DNA from: an uncultured Eggerthellaceae bacterium
GTDB lineage: Bacteria > Actinomycetota > Coriobacteriia > Coriobacteriales > Eggerthellaceae
Direction: 5' to 3'
DNA length: 33,262 nt
Assembly: GCA_947565185.1 (NCBI GenBank)
Contig: CANODU010000012.1
Coordinates: forward strand, 1-33,262
Position numbers and translations under genes: made by a program. The notes beneath the pieces were generated by a model, which saw only the letters and a program-made list of their open reading frames with translations, did not search any database and was not told the DNA's origin. This document shows, one piece after another, positions 16,158-25,023 of this stretch. The first letter of the stretch is position 1, and every line of letters starts with the position of its first letter.

Positions 16158-17180
16158 GTGCAGAAGACCATCAGCTATGGCGTGCCGTGCTATAACTCGG
16201 CTGAATACATGGACACATGCATCGAATCCTTGCTGGCGACAGGGGATGACATCGAAGTGCTCATCGTGGATGACGGCTCCACCGATGATGGCGTAACGCT
16301 TGCCAAGGGGCGCTCATGGGAAGAGCGCTACCCTGGCACGATCCGGCTCATCCATAAGGACAACGGCGGCCACGGCTCTGCGGTGAATGCCGCGTTGAGC
16401 CATGCCACGGGACTGTACTTCAAGGTGGTCGATTCCGATGACTGGCTCGATGGGCCTTCCATGGAGAAGGTCATGGCGTATCTGCGCACCCAAAGCGACG
16501 CCAGCGCAACGGACATGGTCATCGCCAACTACGTCTACGAGAAGGTGCACGAGCACAAGCAGGTGGTCATGGACTATGCGGGCATCTTCCCCGAGGGCGC
16601 TGTCTTCACCTGGGATGAGGTGGGCTCCTTCGGCCATGCGCGCTATCTGCTCATGCATTCGGTCATCTATCGCACGGATCTTCTAAAGCAGATAGGGCTC
16701 AAGTTGCCAGAGCATTGCTTCTATGTGGATAACATCTTCGTCTATGTCCCGTTGCCGCATGTGAGGACCATGTATTACCTGAACGTGGATATGTACCGCT
16801 ACTTCATCGGCCGTGAGGACCAATCGGTCAATGAGGCCACCATGATGCGGCGCATCGATCAGCAGCTCCGCGTGACGAAGACCATGATCGATGCTGTGGA
16901 TGTGATGGATGTCACGCCCAGGCGGTTGCGCAAGTACATGGAGAGCTATCTATCCATGATGATGTGCATCTGCTCGGTCTTCCTTCGCATGCGCAATACC
17001 TCCGAAGATGATGAGAAGCTCGAGGATATCTGGGCGTATCTGAAGGATGCGTCCATGCCGCTGTATCGGCGCGTGCGCACCAACGTGCTGAATCTGGGAA
17101 CGAACCTTCCCACGGAGCTGGGCCGCAAGGCAGGTCTTGGCGGCTATCACCTGGCGCAGAGGATCTTCAAGTTCAACTAG
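16158..17180 (+). CDS. Family 2 glycosyltransferase
   Basis: GT-A fold transferase, 340 residues. The N-terminus shows YGVPCYNSAEYMDTCIESLL (7-26) and IVDDGSTDDG (36-45) for nucleotide-sugar binding. The metal/donor motif is DSDDW (92-96). The C-terminal part (about 200-340) is helical and basic near the end, possibly membrane-peripheral. GTG 16158 is chosen because AAGGAA lies eight bases upstream and the fold begins directly after; the in-frame reading from 16065 runs back through glf. It directly follows glf, so it may transfer Galf or build the same glycan, but the sugar and acceptor are not readable from sequence. No other polysaccharide genes are in the window. Confidence 0.85.
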   Translation: MQKTISYGVPCYNSAEYMDTCIESLLATGDDIEVLIVDDGSTDDGVTLAKGRSWEERYPGTIRLIHKDNGGHGSAVNAALSHATGLYFKVVDSDDWLDGPSMEKVMAYLRTQSDASATDMVIANYVYEKVHEHKQVVMDYAGIFPEGAVFTWDEVGSFGHARYLLMHSVIYRTDLLKQIGLKLPEHCFYVDNIFVYVPLPHVRTMYYLNVDMYRYFIGREDQSVNEATMMRRIDQQLRVTKTMIDAVDVMDVTPRRLRKYMESYLSMMMCICSVFLRMRNTSEDDEKLEDIWAYLKDASMPLYRRVRTNVLNLGTNLPTELGRKAGLGGYHLAQRIFKFN

Positions 17181-17214
17181 CTTGGAAGCGGCGGCTGTGA
17201 GAGAGCCTCTGTCC

Positions 17215-18087
17215 TCATCGCTCGCTGGCCAAGAAGAACAGCGCCATCGTGCCTGGCCCTGAATGGGCGCCGATCACCGGGTCGACATAGTTGATCATGA
17301 TGTCAGTGACGCCGAAGCGCGTGCGCACTTGCTCTGCCAGGTATCCCGCATCTTCGATGCAATCCCCGTGCGTGATGAACACGATCTGGTCCTTCACGGG
17401 TTCCGTGGCGGTCTGGGCCATGTGGTCGACGAGCGCATTCAAGGATTTCTTGCGTCCGCGCACTTTGTCCAGAGGGATCAGATGCCCCTCATCATCCACA
17501 TGCATGACCGGCTTGATGTTCAGCATGGTGCCAGCCCAGGCGCTGGTGCGGGAGACGCGGCCTCCGCGGAACAGGAACATGAGATCATCCACGGTGAACC
17601 AGTGCGCAAGATGGAGCTTGTTCTCTTCAAGCCAGGCGCACGCCTCGTCTATGGTGGCGCCCTCATCTCTCATCTGGGCGGCGTAGTAGACCAGAAGGCC
17701 TTCGCCACCGGATGCCGCAAGGGTATCGACTGAGCGCAGCGTGCGGTCTGGATAGCTGGCTGCCAAGGAGCCCATCAAGAGGCTGATGGCCTCATAGGTG
17801 CCCGAAAGCCCGCTGGAGAACCCGATATAGAGGATGTCATCGCCCGCATCCAAGATCTCCGTCAGGGCCTCGCTTGCCTCTACCATGTTCGGCAGGGATG
17901 TGGTGATCATCTTGCCTTCGCGCATCATGGTGTAGAACTGCTTGAGATTGGTCTTGTGCCCTTTGAGGTAGCTCTGGTACTGGACGTCATCCACCATGAA
18001 CGTCAGCGGGAAGATATGGATGTCGAACTCATCGATCATGCTCTCTGGCAGATTGCAGCTGGAGTCGGAGACGATCCTATATCCCAT
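17215..18087 (-). CDS. DegV family fatty-acid-binding protein
   Basis: A 290-residue DegV protein. In Gram-positive bacteria such proteins (FakB) bind a fatty acid and present it to the kinase FakA. Seen here: DSSCNLP near residue 8, TSLPNMVE (63-70), SSGLSGTY (91-98), and VDDLMFLFRGGRVS plus HGDCIEDA in the second domain, all family hallmarks. On the minus strand ATG at 18087 has AGGGGA seven bases upstream; the reading extending to 18183 enters the promoter region and is rejected. No fakA is in the window, so the partner must be elsewhere. It is a single gene between convergent glycosyltransferase and divergent ileS. Confidence 0.9.
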   Translation of the reverse strand: MGYRIVSDSSCNLPESMIDEFDIHIFPLTFMVDDVQYQSYLKGHKTNLKQFYTMMREGKMITTSLPNMVEASEALTEILDAGDDILYIGFSSGLSGTYEAISLLMGSLAASYPDRTLRSVDTLAASGGEGLLVYYAAQMRDEGATIDEACAWLEENKLHLAHWFTVDDLMFLFRGGRVSRTSAWAGTMLNIKPVMHVDDEGHLIPLDKVRGRKKSLNALVDHMAQTATEPVKDQIVFITHGDCIEDAGYLAEQVRTRFGVTDIMINYVDPVIGAHSGPGTMALFFLASER

Positions 18088-18141
18088 AGCGGTTCCCCTT
18101 ATCGGTAAGGCAGATATCTGCACGTGTTCGTCGTCTGCACC

Positions 18142-18150
18142 ATTATGACA
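18142..18150 (-). promoter_or_regulatory. Extended -10 promoter for the degV gene
   Basis: On the minus strand the sequence reads TG-T-CATAAT, an extended -10 box, about 55 bases before the ATG at 18087. A TTGACC lies further upstream but at 23 bases is too far to act as -35. Confidence 0.5.
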
Positions 18151-18183
18151 CCGGCTGTGCGCACCCGATAGGTCAAATTGCAT

Positions 18184-18212
18184 GCTTGGGTGCTGACTCG
18201 TTAAACTATACT
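18184..18212 (+). promoter_or_regulatory. Promoter of the ileS operon
   Basis: TATACT (18207-18212) is a good -10 box; 16-17 bases upstream lies CTTGGG/GCTTGG, a weak -35. Expected start near 18219 leaves a leader of only about 40 bases, too short for a T-box riboswitch. Confidence 0.5.
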
Positions 18213-18260
18213 TTCACTTTTGATGCAAGGACCCTTTGACCATCGAAGAGGCACGCTACC

Positions 18261-21092
18261 ATGGCTGATTACAAGAACACGATGAACCTGCCCAAGACCG
18301 ATTTCCCCATGCGCGGGAATCTGCCTCAGAACGAGCCGAAGCGCTTGGAGGTGTGGCAGCGCGAGGACATCTACCGGAAGGTGCTCGAAAAGAACCAGGA
18401 CGGCACGCCCTTCGTGCTGCATGACGGACCGCCCTATGCGAACGGCCCCATCCACATCGGACATGCCTTCAACAAGATCCTGAAGGATTTCGTGAACAAG
18501 AGCCATGCTCAGCGTGGTTACTACACGCCGTATATCCCCGGGTGGGATTGCCACGGGCAACCCATCGAGCACATGGTGGAGAAGACGCTCGGTCCTGCCA
18601 AGATGTCCGAGACGCCGCTGCCGCGCTTGCGCGAGCTGTGCCGTGAGTGGGCTACGAAGTACGTGGATATCCAACGCGAGGGCTTCAAGCGCTTGGGCGT
18701 GAACGCTGACTGGGATCATCCCTATCTCACCTATACGCCTGACTACGAAGCGGGCAACGTTGAGCTGTTCCGCGACATGTATCTCAAGGGCTCCATCTAT
18801 CGGGGCCGCAAGCCCATCCATTGGTGCACCCATTGTCACACGGCGCTTGCCGAGGCGGAGATCGAATATGGTGATGAGACCTCGCCTTCCATCTACGTGG
18901 CCTTCAAGCTGGATTCGACGCCCGGCGTCTTCGAGGCTGCCGGAGCAGAGGGACAGGCATACATCCTCATATGGACCACCACGCCTTGGACGCTTCCGGC
19001 GAATACCGCCGTCTCGTTGGCGCCCGATGCGGACTACGTCATGGTCATGGCCGCGGGTAAGAGCTACATCATGGCTGAGGATCTCGTCCAGGATGTGGCT
19101 GACGTGGCTGGCTGGGATGATGTCTGTCTCTTGCAGGGCGCAGATGGTCAGCCGGTGCGCGTCAAGGGCAAGCAGCTCTATGGCCTCACCTACACCGCTC
19201 CCATTCGCCATGACCTCAAGGGCAAGGTCATCTATGGAGATCATGTCACGTTGGATACTGGCACAGGTGCGGTGCATACCGCCCCTGGCCATGGTCAGGA
19301 TGACTATCTGGTGGGCCTCGAATTCGACCTGCCCATCCTCATGCCGGTGGATGACAATGGCGTGCTGACCGATGAGGCGGGACCCTTTGCGGGCCTTGAG
19401 GTCAACGAGGCCAACCCGAAGATCATCGCATGGCTGGAAGAGCAGGGGACCTTGGTGGCTGCGAAGGAGATCCTGCACTCCTACCCGCATTGCTGGCGCT
19501 GCCACGAGCCCGTCATCTTCCGCGCCACGGATCAGTGGTTCGTCTCCATGGATGCGAACAGCTTGCGCGAAGAAGCGCTCATCGCCATCGATGATGAGGT
19601 GCGGTGGATCCCGGACTGGGCGAAGCGCCGCATCGGCGCCATGGTGGCCGATCGTCCTGATTGGTGCATCTCGCGCCAGAGGTCGTGGGGCGTGCCCATC
19701 CCTGTGTTCAAGTGCGCTCAGTGTGGTTCCACGGTAGCCACCGAAGAGACCTTCGATGCCGTCATAGACCTCTTCTCCCGAGCTGGCTCTGATGCGTGGT
19801 TCACAGAGGACCCTAAGGACTATCTGCCAGCTCACGTGAAGTGTCCCCAGTGCGGATGCTCTGAGGTGGTTCCGGAGCACGATATCTTGGACGTCTGGTG
19901 GGAGTCAGGCGTCTCCCATACCAGCGTCCTCAAGCACCGTGCCGATGAAGGCGTGCGCTTCCCGGCAGACATGTATCTGGAAGGGTCCGATCAGCATCGT
20001 GGCTGGTTCCAGTCATCGCTTTTGACGAGCATCGGCGCCTACGGGGTGCCACCCTACAGGTCGGTCATGCATTGCGGCTTCACGGTGGATGAAGAGGGCC
20101 GCAAGATGAGCAAATCCTTGGGCAATGGCGTGGATCCCGAAGAGGTCATCGGTCAGTATGGTGCTGATGTGCTGCGCCTTTGGGTAGCCAGCGTGGATTA
20201 CTCTCAAGACGTGAGCATCTCCGATGAGATCTTGAAGCGTACCTCTGAGGCCTACCGACGCATCCGCAACACCTTCCGCTTCCTCTTGGGCAGCCTGGAC
20301 GGATTCGATCCTGCAACTGATGCGGTCACCTCCTGGGATCAGCTGGAACCGCTGGATCAGTGGGCCTACGTGCGCACGCGGGAGCTATTGGACGTCGTCA
20401 CCGCATCCTATGAGGAATACCGCTTCCATCAGGTCTATCGGGCCGTCTATGACTTCATCGTGGGCGAGCTCTCTGCCATCTACATGGAAGCTACGAAGGA
20501 TCGCCTCTATTCCGAGGCGATGACCTCTTCGCGTCGTCGTGCTGTGCAGACGGTGCTGGCGAACGTGCTGGAGGTGCTCGTGCGCGTCCTGGCGCCCATC
20601 CTGTCCTTTACCGCTGATGAGGTCTGGGAGCATTATCCGCATGCCATGGCAACTGAGGCAGGTCGTCCCTTCAGCGTGCAGTTGGCTGGATGGCCGAAGC
20701 CCCAGGACTTCCTTCCTCCCATGCCCGAAGGAGCCGATGCGGTTGTGGATCGGGATTTCGCTGTGCTGCTGGACGTGCGTGACGCGGTCACGAAGGCGTT
20801 GGAAGATGCGCGCGATCAGGGCGTCATCAAGAAGAGCCAGGAGGCGGATGTCACCGTCATGGCTCCCTTGGACGTTTTGGAGGTGCTCAAGCGTTACGAT
20901 GAGGATGTCCTCACCGAGATGCTCATCGTGGCAACGGTTCAGCTCAAGACCGCAGATGAGCTTGCGGCGTCGGTTGCGCGCACCAGCCTTCCCAAGTGCG
21001 AGCGGTGTTGGAATCATCGCGAGCTTTCAGGACAGCCGGGATATGAGGACATCTGCGACCGCTGCGCGTCGGTGGTAGAAGCGCTGCAGTGA
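18261..21092 (+). CDS. ileS: Isoleucyl-tRNA synthetase
   Basis: Charges tRNA(Ile) with isoleucine; class I synthetase of 943 residues, normal bacterial length. HIGH signature is H65-I-G-H68 in GPIHIGHAF; KMSKS is at 615-619. The editing (CP1) domain lies between, with WTTTPWTLPANTA and the GTGAVHTAPGHGQDDY segment. A C-terminal zinc finger has two CxxC pairs (CERC...CDRC). AGAGG is about ten bases upstream of ATG 18261. Its stop overlaps the GTG of lspA, a neighbour order common in bacteria. Confidence 0.97.
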   Translation: MADYKNTMNLPKTDFPMRGNLPQNEPKRLEVWQREDIYRKVLEKNQDGTPFVLHDGPPYANGPIHIGHAFNKILKDFVNKSHAQRGYYTPYIPGWDCHGQPIEHMVEKTLGPAKMSETPLPRLRELCREWATKYVDIQREGFKRLGVNADWDHPYLTYTPDYEAGNVELFRDMYLKGSIYRGRKPIHWCTHCHTALAEAEIEYGDETSPSIYVAFKLDSTPGVFEAAGAEGQAYILIWTTTPWTLPANTAVSLAPDADYVMVMAAGKSYIMAEDLVQDVADVAGWDDVCLLQGADGQPVRVKGKQLYGLTYTAPIRHDLKGKVIYGDHVTLDTGTGAVHTAPGHGQDDYLVGLEFDLPILMPVDDNGVLTDEAGPFAGLEVNEANPKIIAWLEEQGTLVAAKEILHSYPHCWRCHEPVIFRATDQWFVSMDANSLREEALIAIDDEVRWIPDWAKRRIGAMVADRPDWCISRQRSWGVPIPVFKCAQCGSTVATEETFDAVIDLFSRAGSDAWFTEDPKDYLPAHVKCPQCGCSEVVPEHDILDVWWESGVSHTSVLKHRADEGVRFPADMYLEGSDQHRGWFQSSLLTSIGAYGVPPYRSVMHCGFTVDEEGRKMSKSLGNGVDPEEVIGQYGADVLRLWVASVDYSQDVSISDEILKRTSEAYRRIRNTFRFLLGSLDGFDPATDAVTSWDQLEPLDQWAYVRTRELLDVVTASYEEYRFHQVYRAVYDFIVGELSAIYMEATKDRLYSEAMTSSRRRAVQTVLANVLEVLVRVLAPILSFTADEVWEHYPHAMATEAGRPFSVQLAGWPKPQDFLPPMPEGADAVVDRDFAVLLDVRDAVTKALEDARDQGVIKKSQEADVTVMAPLDVLEVLKRYDEDVLTEMLIVATVQLKTADELAASVARTSLPKCERCWNHRELSGQPGYEDICDRCASVVEALQ

Positions 21093-21628
21093 GCGGCCAG
21101 GACAAGCGGAGCCCTTTCGATGACGCGCTCTTTGGGAAGCGCGTCATCTTCGCCATCGTGGCCATCCTCTGGCTTGGTCTTGACCAGATGACGAAGCTTG
21201 CCTTTGCCGCTTTCCACCCGGGGGACGTCATCTATGCATCGAAGCTGGGATGCATAGACATCATCTTGGTCCATAACACCGGTGCTGCGTGGGGTACATT
21301 CGCGGGCGCACCGGGGATGCTCGGCGTCATATCGGTGGTGGTCTGCGCTGCCATCCTCATCTACGCGCTCTTCTTCGCGAAGGGCCTGAGCGTTTTGCAA
21401 GCGGCTGCCTTAGGTCTCGTCTTCGCGGGAGGCGTGGGCAACGCCATCGACCGGTTCTGGCATGGATACGTGATCGACTTCCTTTCCACGGCGTTCATGG
21501 ATTTTCCGGTCTTCAACGTAGCTGACATCGGCGTCACGGTGGGAGTGATCCTCTTCATCGTGGCGCTGTTCAGGGAGGGGAGAGGAGGCGCCCATGACGA
21601 GGCAGATGAGCCACGTGGCAACGCCTGA
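21089..21628 (+). CDS. lspA: Lipoprotein signal peptidase
   Basis: Inner-membrane aspartic protease (signal peptidase II) that cleaves signal peptides from prolipoproteins, such as the binding protein at 11841. The 179 residues contain four hydrophobic segments. Conserved blocks are NTGAAWG (63-69), GGVGNAIDR with catalytic D121, and FNVAD with catalytic D146. The GTG start at 21089 overlaps the ileS stop (GTGA), implying coupling. The C-terminal tail is acidic and overlaps rluD by 35 bases. Confidence 0.95.
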   Translation: MSGQDKRSPFDDALFGKRVIFAIVAILWLGLDQMTKLAFAAFHPGDVIYASKLGCIDIILVHNTGAAWGTFAGAPGMLGVISVVVCAAILIYALFFAKGLSVLQAAALGLVFAGGVGNAIDRFWHGYVIDFLSTAFMDFPVFNVADIGVTVGVILFIVALFREGRGGAHDEADEPRGNA

Positions 21629-22613
21629 GGATGCGGGCAAGCGCCTGGATGCCGTCATCGGCGCTCTCCCTGGCATCGCCAGCCGCAGCCAAGGGGCGAA
21701 GGCGTGCGAAGAGGGTCGCGTGCAGGTCAATGGGCAGCTGGCCACCAAGAAGCAGGTCCTCTCTTCGGGGGACGTCATCATCGTGGAGGTGCCGGATGCG
21801 CCATCGGGGTTGGTCCCAGAGCCCTTGGATCTTGATATCCGCTATGAGGATGATGAGGTGATCGTGCTGGCTAAGCCGGCAGGCATGATCTGCCACCCGA
21901 GCCCCGATCACGCCTTTGGGACGCTGGCGGCGGCATTGCTCTATCGCTACGGGTGGGATGGTCTGTGCGATGTGCAAGGCGATGCCGATCGTCCGGGCAT
22001 CGTGCACCGGTTGGATGGGGATACGAGCGGGCTCATGCTGGCGGCCAAGACCGATGATGCGGGATCTGCCTTGATGGATGCCATCGCCACGCGGTCCGTC
22101 GATCGACGGTATCTCGCGCTGGTGCATGGGATCGTCTCGGTGGATTCGGGCATGGTGGATGCGCCCATCTGCCGTTCGCGATCGGATCGCCAGAAGATGG
22201 CGGTGGGGGACGATGATTCTGCGCGGGATGCCATCACCACCTTCAAGGTGGTGGAGCGCTTCGATGCAGGGCACAAGGATCAGGGCTACACCCTTTTGGA
22301 ATGCAAGCTCTACACTGGCCGCACGCATCAGATACGCGTGCATATGCAATACATCAAGCACCCGGTCGTGGGCGATATGACCTATACCGCCTTCGCGCCC
22401 AAGGACGCTGCGGCCTCCCTGGGGTTGCATAGGCAGTTCCTCCATTCCTATCGCCTTGGTTTCACACATCCTTGTACACAAGCACAGATGAGCTTTTCCG
22501 ATGTGCTCCCCGATGATCTGGCATGTGCGCTGGCATCTTTGGAAGGGCGCAGCGCGAATGTGACCGACTACGGAAGGGATGTGCTTGCGCTTCTGAGAGG
22601 AGAGATGCGATGA
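21594..22613 (+). CDS. rluD: RluD-type 23S rRNA pseudouridine synthase
   Basis: RluA-family pseudouridine synthase, 339 residues. An N-terminal S4 RNA-binding domain (about 10-65) precedes the catalytic domain, whose signature HRLDGDTSG (138-146) holds the nucleophile D141. YTGRTHQIRVHM is the second family motif. By analogy with RluD it would modify helix 69 of 23S rRNA, but RluA-family targets cannot be fixed from sequence. ATG 21594 has a strong GGAGAGGAGG just upstream, although it lies inside lspA. The order lspA-rluD is widespread. A four-base overlap (ATGA) joins it to coaBC. Confidence 0.92.
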   Translation: MTRQMSHVATPEDAGKRLDAVIGALPGIASRSQGAKACEEGRVQVNGQLATKKQVLSSGDVIIVEVPDAPSGLVPEPLDLDIRYEDDEVIVLAKPAGMICHPSPDHAFGTLAAALLYRYGWDGLCDVQGDADRPGIVHRLDGDTSGLMLAAKTDDAGSALMDAIATRSVDRRYLALVHGIVSVDSGMVDAPICRSRSDRQKMAVGDDDSARDAITTFKVVERFDAGHKDQGYTLLECKLYTGRTHQIRVHMQYIKHPVVGDMTYTAFAPKDAAASLGLHRQFLHSYRLGFTHPCTQAQMSFSDVLPDDLACALASLEGRSANVTDYGRDVLALLRGEMR

Positions 22614-23800
22614 AGGTGCTCATCGGCGTCACGGGATGCATCGCCGCTTACAGGGCATGCGAGCTCGTGCGGGAATTCCAGCGGGCAGGCCATGAGGTAT
22701 CCGTCGTCATGACCGAGGCCGCCACGCGCTTCGTGGGGCTGGAGACCTTCGCGGCGCTCACGCAGGGACATGCCAAGGTGAGCTTGTTCGAAGATGAGGA
22801 CCCCATCCCGCATATCGCGCTGGCCCAATGGGCCGATGCTTTCGTCGTGGCACCGTGCACGGCGAATGTCTGTGCGAAAGCAGCCTCAGGCATAGCCGAC
22901 GATCTTCTGACCTCTACGCTCCTTGCGTGCACCTGCCCCATCTTCATCGCACCGGCTATGAATGTGCATATGTATGAGTCTGCTGCCACGCAGGCCAATC
23001 TGGATGTGCTGCGAGCGCGGGGCGTGCACGTGCTCAGCCCCGATGAGGGCTATCTGGCTTGCGGAGAGGTGGGTCCTGGGAAGCTCCCTGACCCGAAGAG
23101 CATCGCGCAGTGGGTATGCGCGCACGCAGAGAAGCGCCCCCAGGCGCTCAGCGGAAAGCGCGTTCTGGTGACATCAGGGCCCACCCAAGAGCCCATCGAT
23201 GCTGTTCGGTTCATATCGAATCGCTCCAGTGGGAAGATGGGAGCGGCCATCGTGTCTGCAGCGCTTGATGCGGGGGCTTGCGTGACGGTCATCTCCGGCC
23301 CTGTGGCGATCTCCTATGATGCGCGCTCAGAGGTCATCTCCGTCATGACAGCTGAGGAGATGTTCCAAGCGGCGCGTAAGGCATTCGCTGAGGTTGATGT
23401 GGCCATCTGCGTGGCTGCTGTTGCAGATATCCGTCCGGAGAGCGCTTCTGCGGGCAAGCTCAAGAAGGGGAGAGACGATGAGGCTTTGGCCTGCATATCC
23501 CTCGTCCCCAATCCAGACATCCTCTCATGGCTAGGCCATCATAAGCAGGAAGGCCAAGTGGTCGTGGGGTTCGCGGCTGAAACGGAGGATGTCGTTGCAT
23601 TCGCCAAGGAGAAGCTGGCGAGCAAGGGCGCGGACATGATCGTGGCCAACGATGTGGCGGCACATGAGGTATTCGGTGCCGATGATGATGTGGTCACCCT
23701 CATCACCGAAGAAGGCGAAGAGGAACTGGGGAGGCTTTCCAAAGATGCGGTCGCGAACGAGGTGATCGCTGCCATAGCATCCATGACAGCCAACTCCTGA
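22610..23800 (+). CDS. coaBC: Bifunctional phosphopantothenoylcysteine synthetase/decarboxylase
   Basis: Two steps of coenzyme A synthesis in one protein of 396 residues. The CoaC half (1-175) is an FMN decarboxylase: GVTGCIAAYRA near the start, catalytic H68 in PHIALAQWAD, PAMNVHMY (115-122) with N118, and C151 in ACGEVGPGK. The CoaB half (about 180-396) couples cysteine to phosphopantothenate, with TSGPTQEPID, NRSSGKMG, AAVAD and a lysine-rich KLKKGR segment. ATG 22610 overlaps the rluD stop and has GGAG upstream; the longer reading from GTG 22523 lies in rluD. It ends the ileS operon, followed by a hairpin at 23870. Confidence 0.95.
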   Translation: MKVLIGVTGCIAAYRACELVREFQRAGHEVSVVMTEAATRFVGLETFAALTQGHAKVSLFEDEDPIPHIALAQWADAFVVAPCTANVCAKAASGIADDLLTSTLLACTCPIFIAPAMNVHMYESAATQANLDVLRARGVHVLSPDEGYLACGEVGPGKLPDPKSIAQWVCAHAEKRPQALSGKRVLVTSGPTQEPIDAVRFISNRSSGKMGAAIVSAALDAGACVTVISGPVAISYDARSEVISVMTAEEMFQAARKAFAEVDVAICVAAVADIRPESASAGKLKKGRDDEALACISLVPNPDILSWLGHHKQEGQVVVGFAAETEDVVAFAKEKLASKGADMIVANDVAAHEVFGADDDVVTLITEEGEEELGRLSKDAVANEVIAAIASMTANS

Positions 23801-23869
23801 CCATCTCCGTCCGCTCTCAGCAATGCGCTCATCGTCTGCGCCCTGCTGATCAGAGCAACCTCATACAAC

Positions 23870-23898
23870 GAGGCCGGCATCAAGATGATGCCGGCCTC
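23870..23898. terminator. Shared hairpin terminator between coaBC and tRNA-Pro
   Basis: GAGGCCGGCATC (23870-23881) and GATGCCGGCCTC (23887-23898) form a perfect 12-bp stem with a 5-nt loop. It lies 69 bases after the coaBC stop and 10 bases beyond the 3' end of the tRNA on the other strand. T-runs are poor on both sides (GTTGTAT on the minus strand), so the assignment rests mainly on stem strength and position. Confidence 0.6.
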
Positions 23899-23908
23899 AT
23901 GTCATTGC

Positions 23909-23985
<77 letters not shown>

Positions 23986-24017
23986 ATAGAGCGTCTGCTG
24001 CGAAGAGCAGCTTGCCT

Positions 24018-24046
24018 ATGATAGCGCTCGATGCACGCTCTTTCAA
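24018..24046 (-). promoter_or_regulatory. Promoter of tRNA-Pro
   Basis: On the minus strand TTGAAA (24041-24046) and TATCAT (24018-24023) are separated by exactly 17 bases. The expected start lies about 26 bases before the mature tRNA 5' end. This is the best -35/-10 pair in the window. Confidence 0.75.
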
Positions 24047-24055
24047 GCACGAAGA

Positions 24056-24943
24056 TCAGGATGTCATGCGGATCCCGACGTAAACGGCATCATCGGGCAG
24101 TCCTTGCACGTTGTAGATCTTGGAGAGCGGGAGCGCTGAGACGCGCCATGAATATGTGCCGGCATCTCCGTCAATGGTGCCCATGACATAGGTGTTGCCT
24201 GCATTGTCCTCGCCGGAATCCTCGATGGCCGCATCTGTGAGCCCTTCAGTAGAGAGCGCGTCTTGCACGGCAGCATCCACGCTGCCTGACTTGAAGTCAG
24301 CATAATGCAGAGCCATGTTCACGCCGTTCTCCCGATCCACTTCCAGATCCCACGAGCCCAATAGCAGGCGTGCGGCTTCGGCGGCGGAGAGGGTGTCTAT
24401 CCCTGAGAGATACATGGCTCCCGCATCCACGACGCTCATGCCTGCGGGGAGCTTGATGACCTCATAGAGGGAGCGCCCTTCCTTTACGGGCATCTCATAG
24501 AGGGTGGCTCCCGTCTCCTCTAGGCTGGCATAGATGGAAGCATCGTCGAGCGGCATCAGGCTATAGAGGTTCGGCAGGTCATAGGAGACATCCTGCGCGA
24601 GCGTTTCGGTGATGGCCTCTTGCTGGCGCTTGGGCTCGTTCACGATGCCATCGAAGTACCAGATGAGGAAGATGATCCCGATGACGGCGGCCGCGATGAG
24701 CGCGAAGAGGGTGCCGCGGCGCACATTGGGGGGCATGTCCAAGGGACGCGAGAGCACTTCCACATTGGGATAGATCACCGTGCCGTCATCGCTGCGGCGG
24801 GAGCGGCGAGGTGCATCGCCCAAGGATGCGCTTGCGGTATCGGCCGCTTCCGTCTCTGGAGCATCCGCATCCTTCGCGTCCTTCGCTTCGTCTGTTGATC
24901 GCGGCTCTGGCTTTTCAGGGTCTGTCTTGGAAACGTCTTCCAT
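24056..24943 (-). CDS. Unrecognised single-pass membrane protein
   Basis: I do not recognise this 295-residue protein. The first 75 residues are hydrophilic, very acidic and rich in Lys/Asp/Glu/Ala, then contain a basic RRSRRS patch (about 47-51). One hydrophobic segment (about 78-97) would anchor it, leaving about 200 residues outside if the N-terminus is cytoplasmic. The outer part is acidic with no cysteines seen and no catalytic motif. The ATG at 24943 lacks a strong ribosome site. The gene is divergent from the TerC gene, and its 3' end runs into the promoter region of tRNA-Pro. Confidence 0.75.
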   Translation of the reverse strand: MEDVSKTDPEKPEPRSTDEAKDAKDADAPETEAADTASASLGDAPRRSRRSDDGTVIYPNVEVLSRPLDMPPNVRRGTLFALIAAAVIGIIFLIWYFDGIVNEPKRQQEAITETLAQDVSYDLPNLYSLMPLDDASIYASLEETGATLYEMPVKEGRSLYEVIKLPAGMSVVDAGAMYLSGIDTLSAAEAARLLLGSWDLEVDRENGVNMALHYADFKSGSVDAAVQDALSTEGLTDAAIEDSGEDNAGNTYVMGTIDGDAGTYSWRVSALPLSKIYNVQGLPDDAVYVGIRMTS

Positions 24944-24962
24944 GTGGCGCTCATCCCATCGA

Positions 24963-24986
24963 TTCGGTAACCGAAAAAGTATATCA
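24963..24986 (-). promoter_or_regulatory. Extended -10 promoter and dyad for the 24056-24943 gene
   Basis: Minus-strand TG-A-TATACT (24978-24986) is an extended -10 box. Directly downstream, at the expected transcription start, is the dyad TTCGG-TAA-CCGAA (24963-24975), a candidate operator. The regulator is unknown. Confidence 0.5.
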
Positions 24987-25013
24987 TTGAGAAAAGCGCC
25001 GCTCTTTGATACT
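24987..25013 (+). promoter_or_regulatory. Possible promoter of the TerC-family gene
   Basis: TTGAGA (24987-24992) and GATACT (25008-25013) are separated by 15 bases, shorter than ideal. The start codon at 25024 is only 10 bases past the -10 box, so the message would have almost no leader. Confidence 0.45.
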
Positions 25014-25023
25014 GTCTTGCGCC

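Noticed and set aside
18201-19880. 559-codon minus-strand ORF opposite ileS
   Set aside because: It lies entirely antisense to ileS and its promoter, shows no family motif, and is a codon-bias shadow of a gene whose HIGH and KMSKS motifs are intact on the plus strand.
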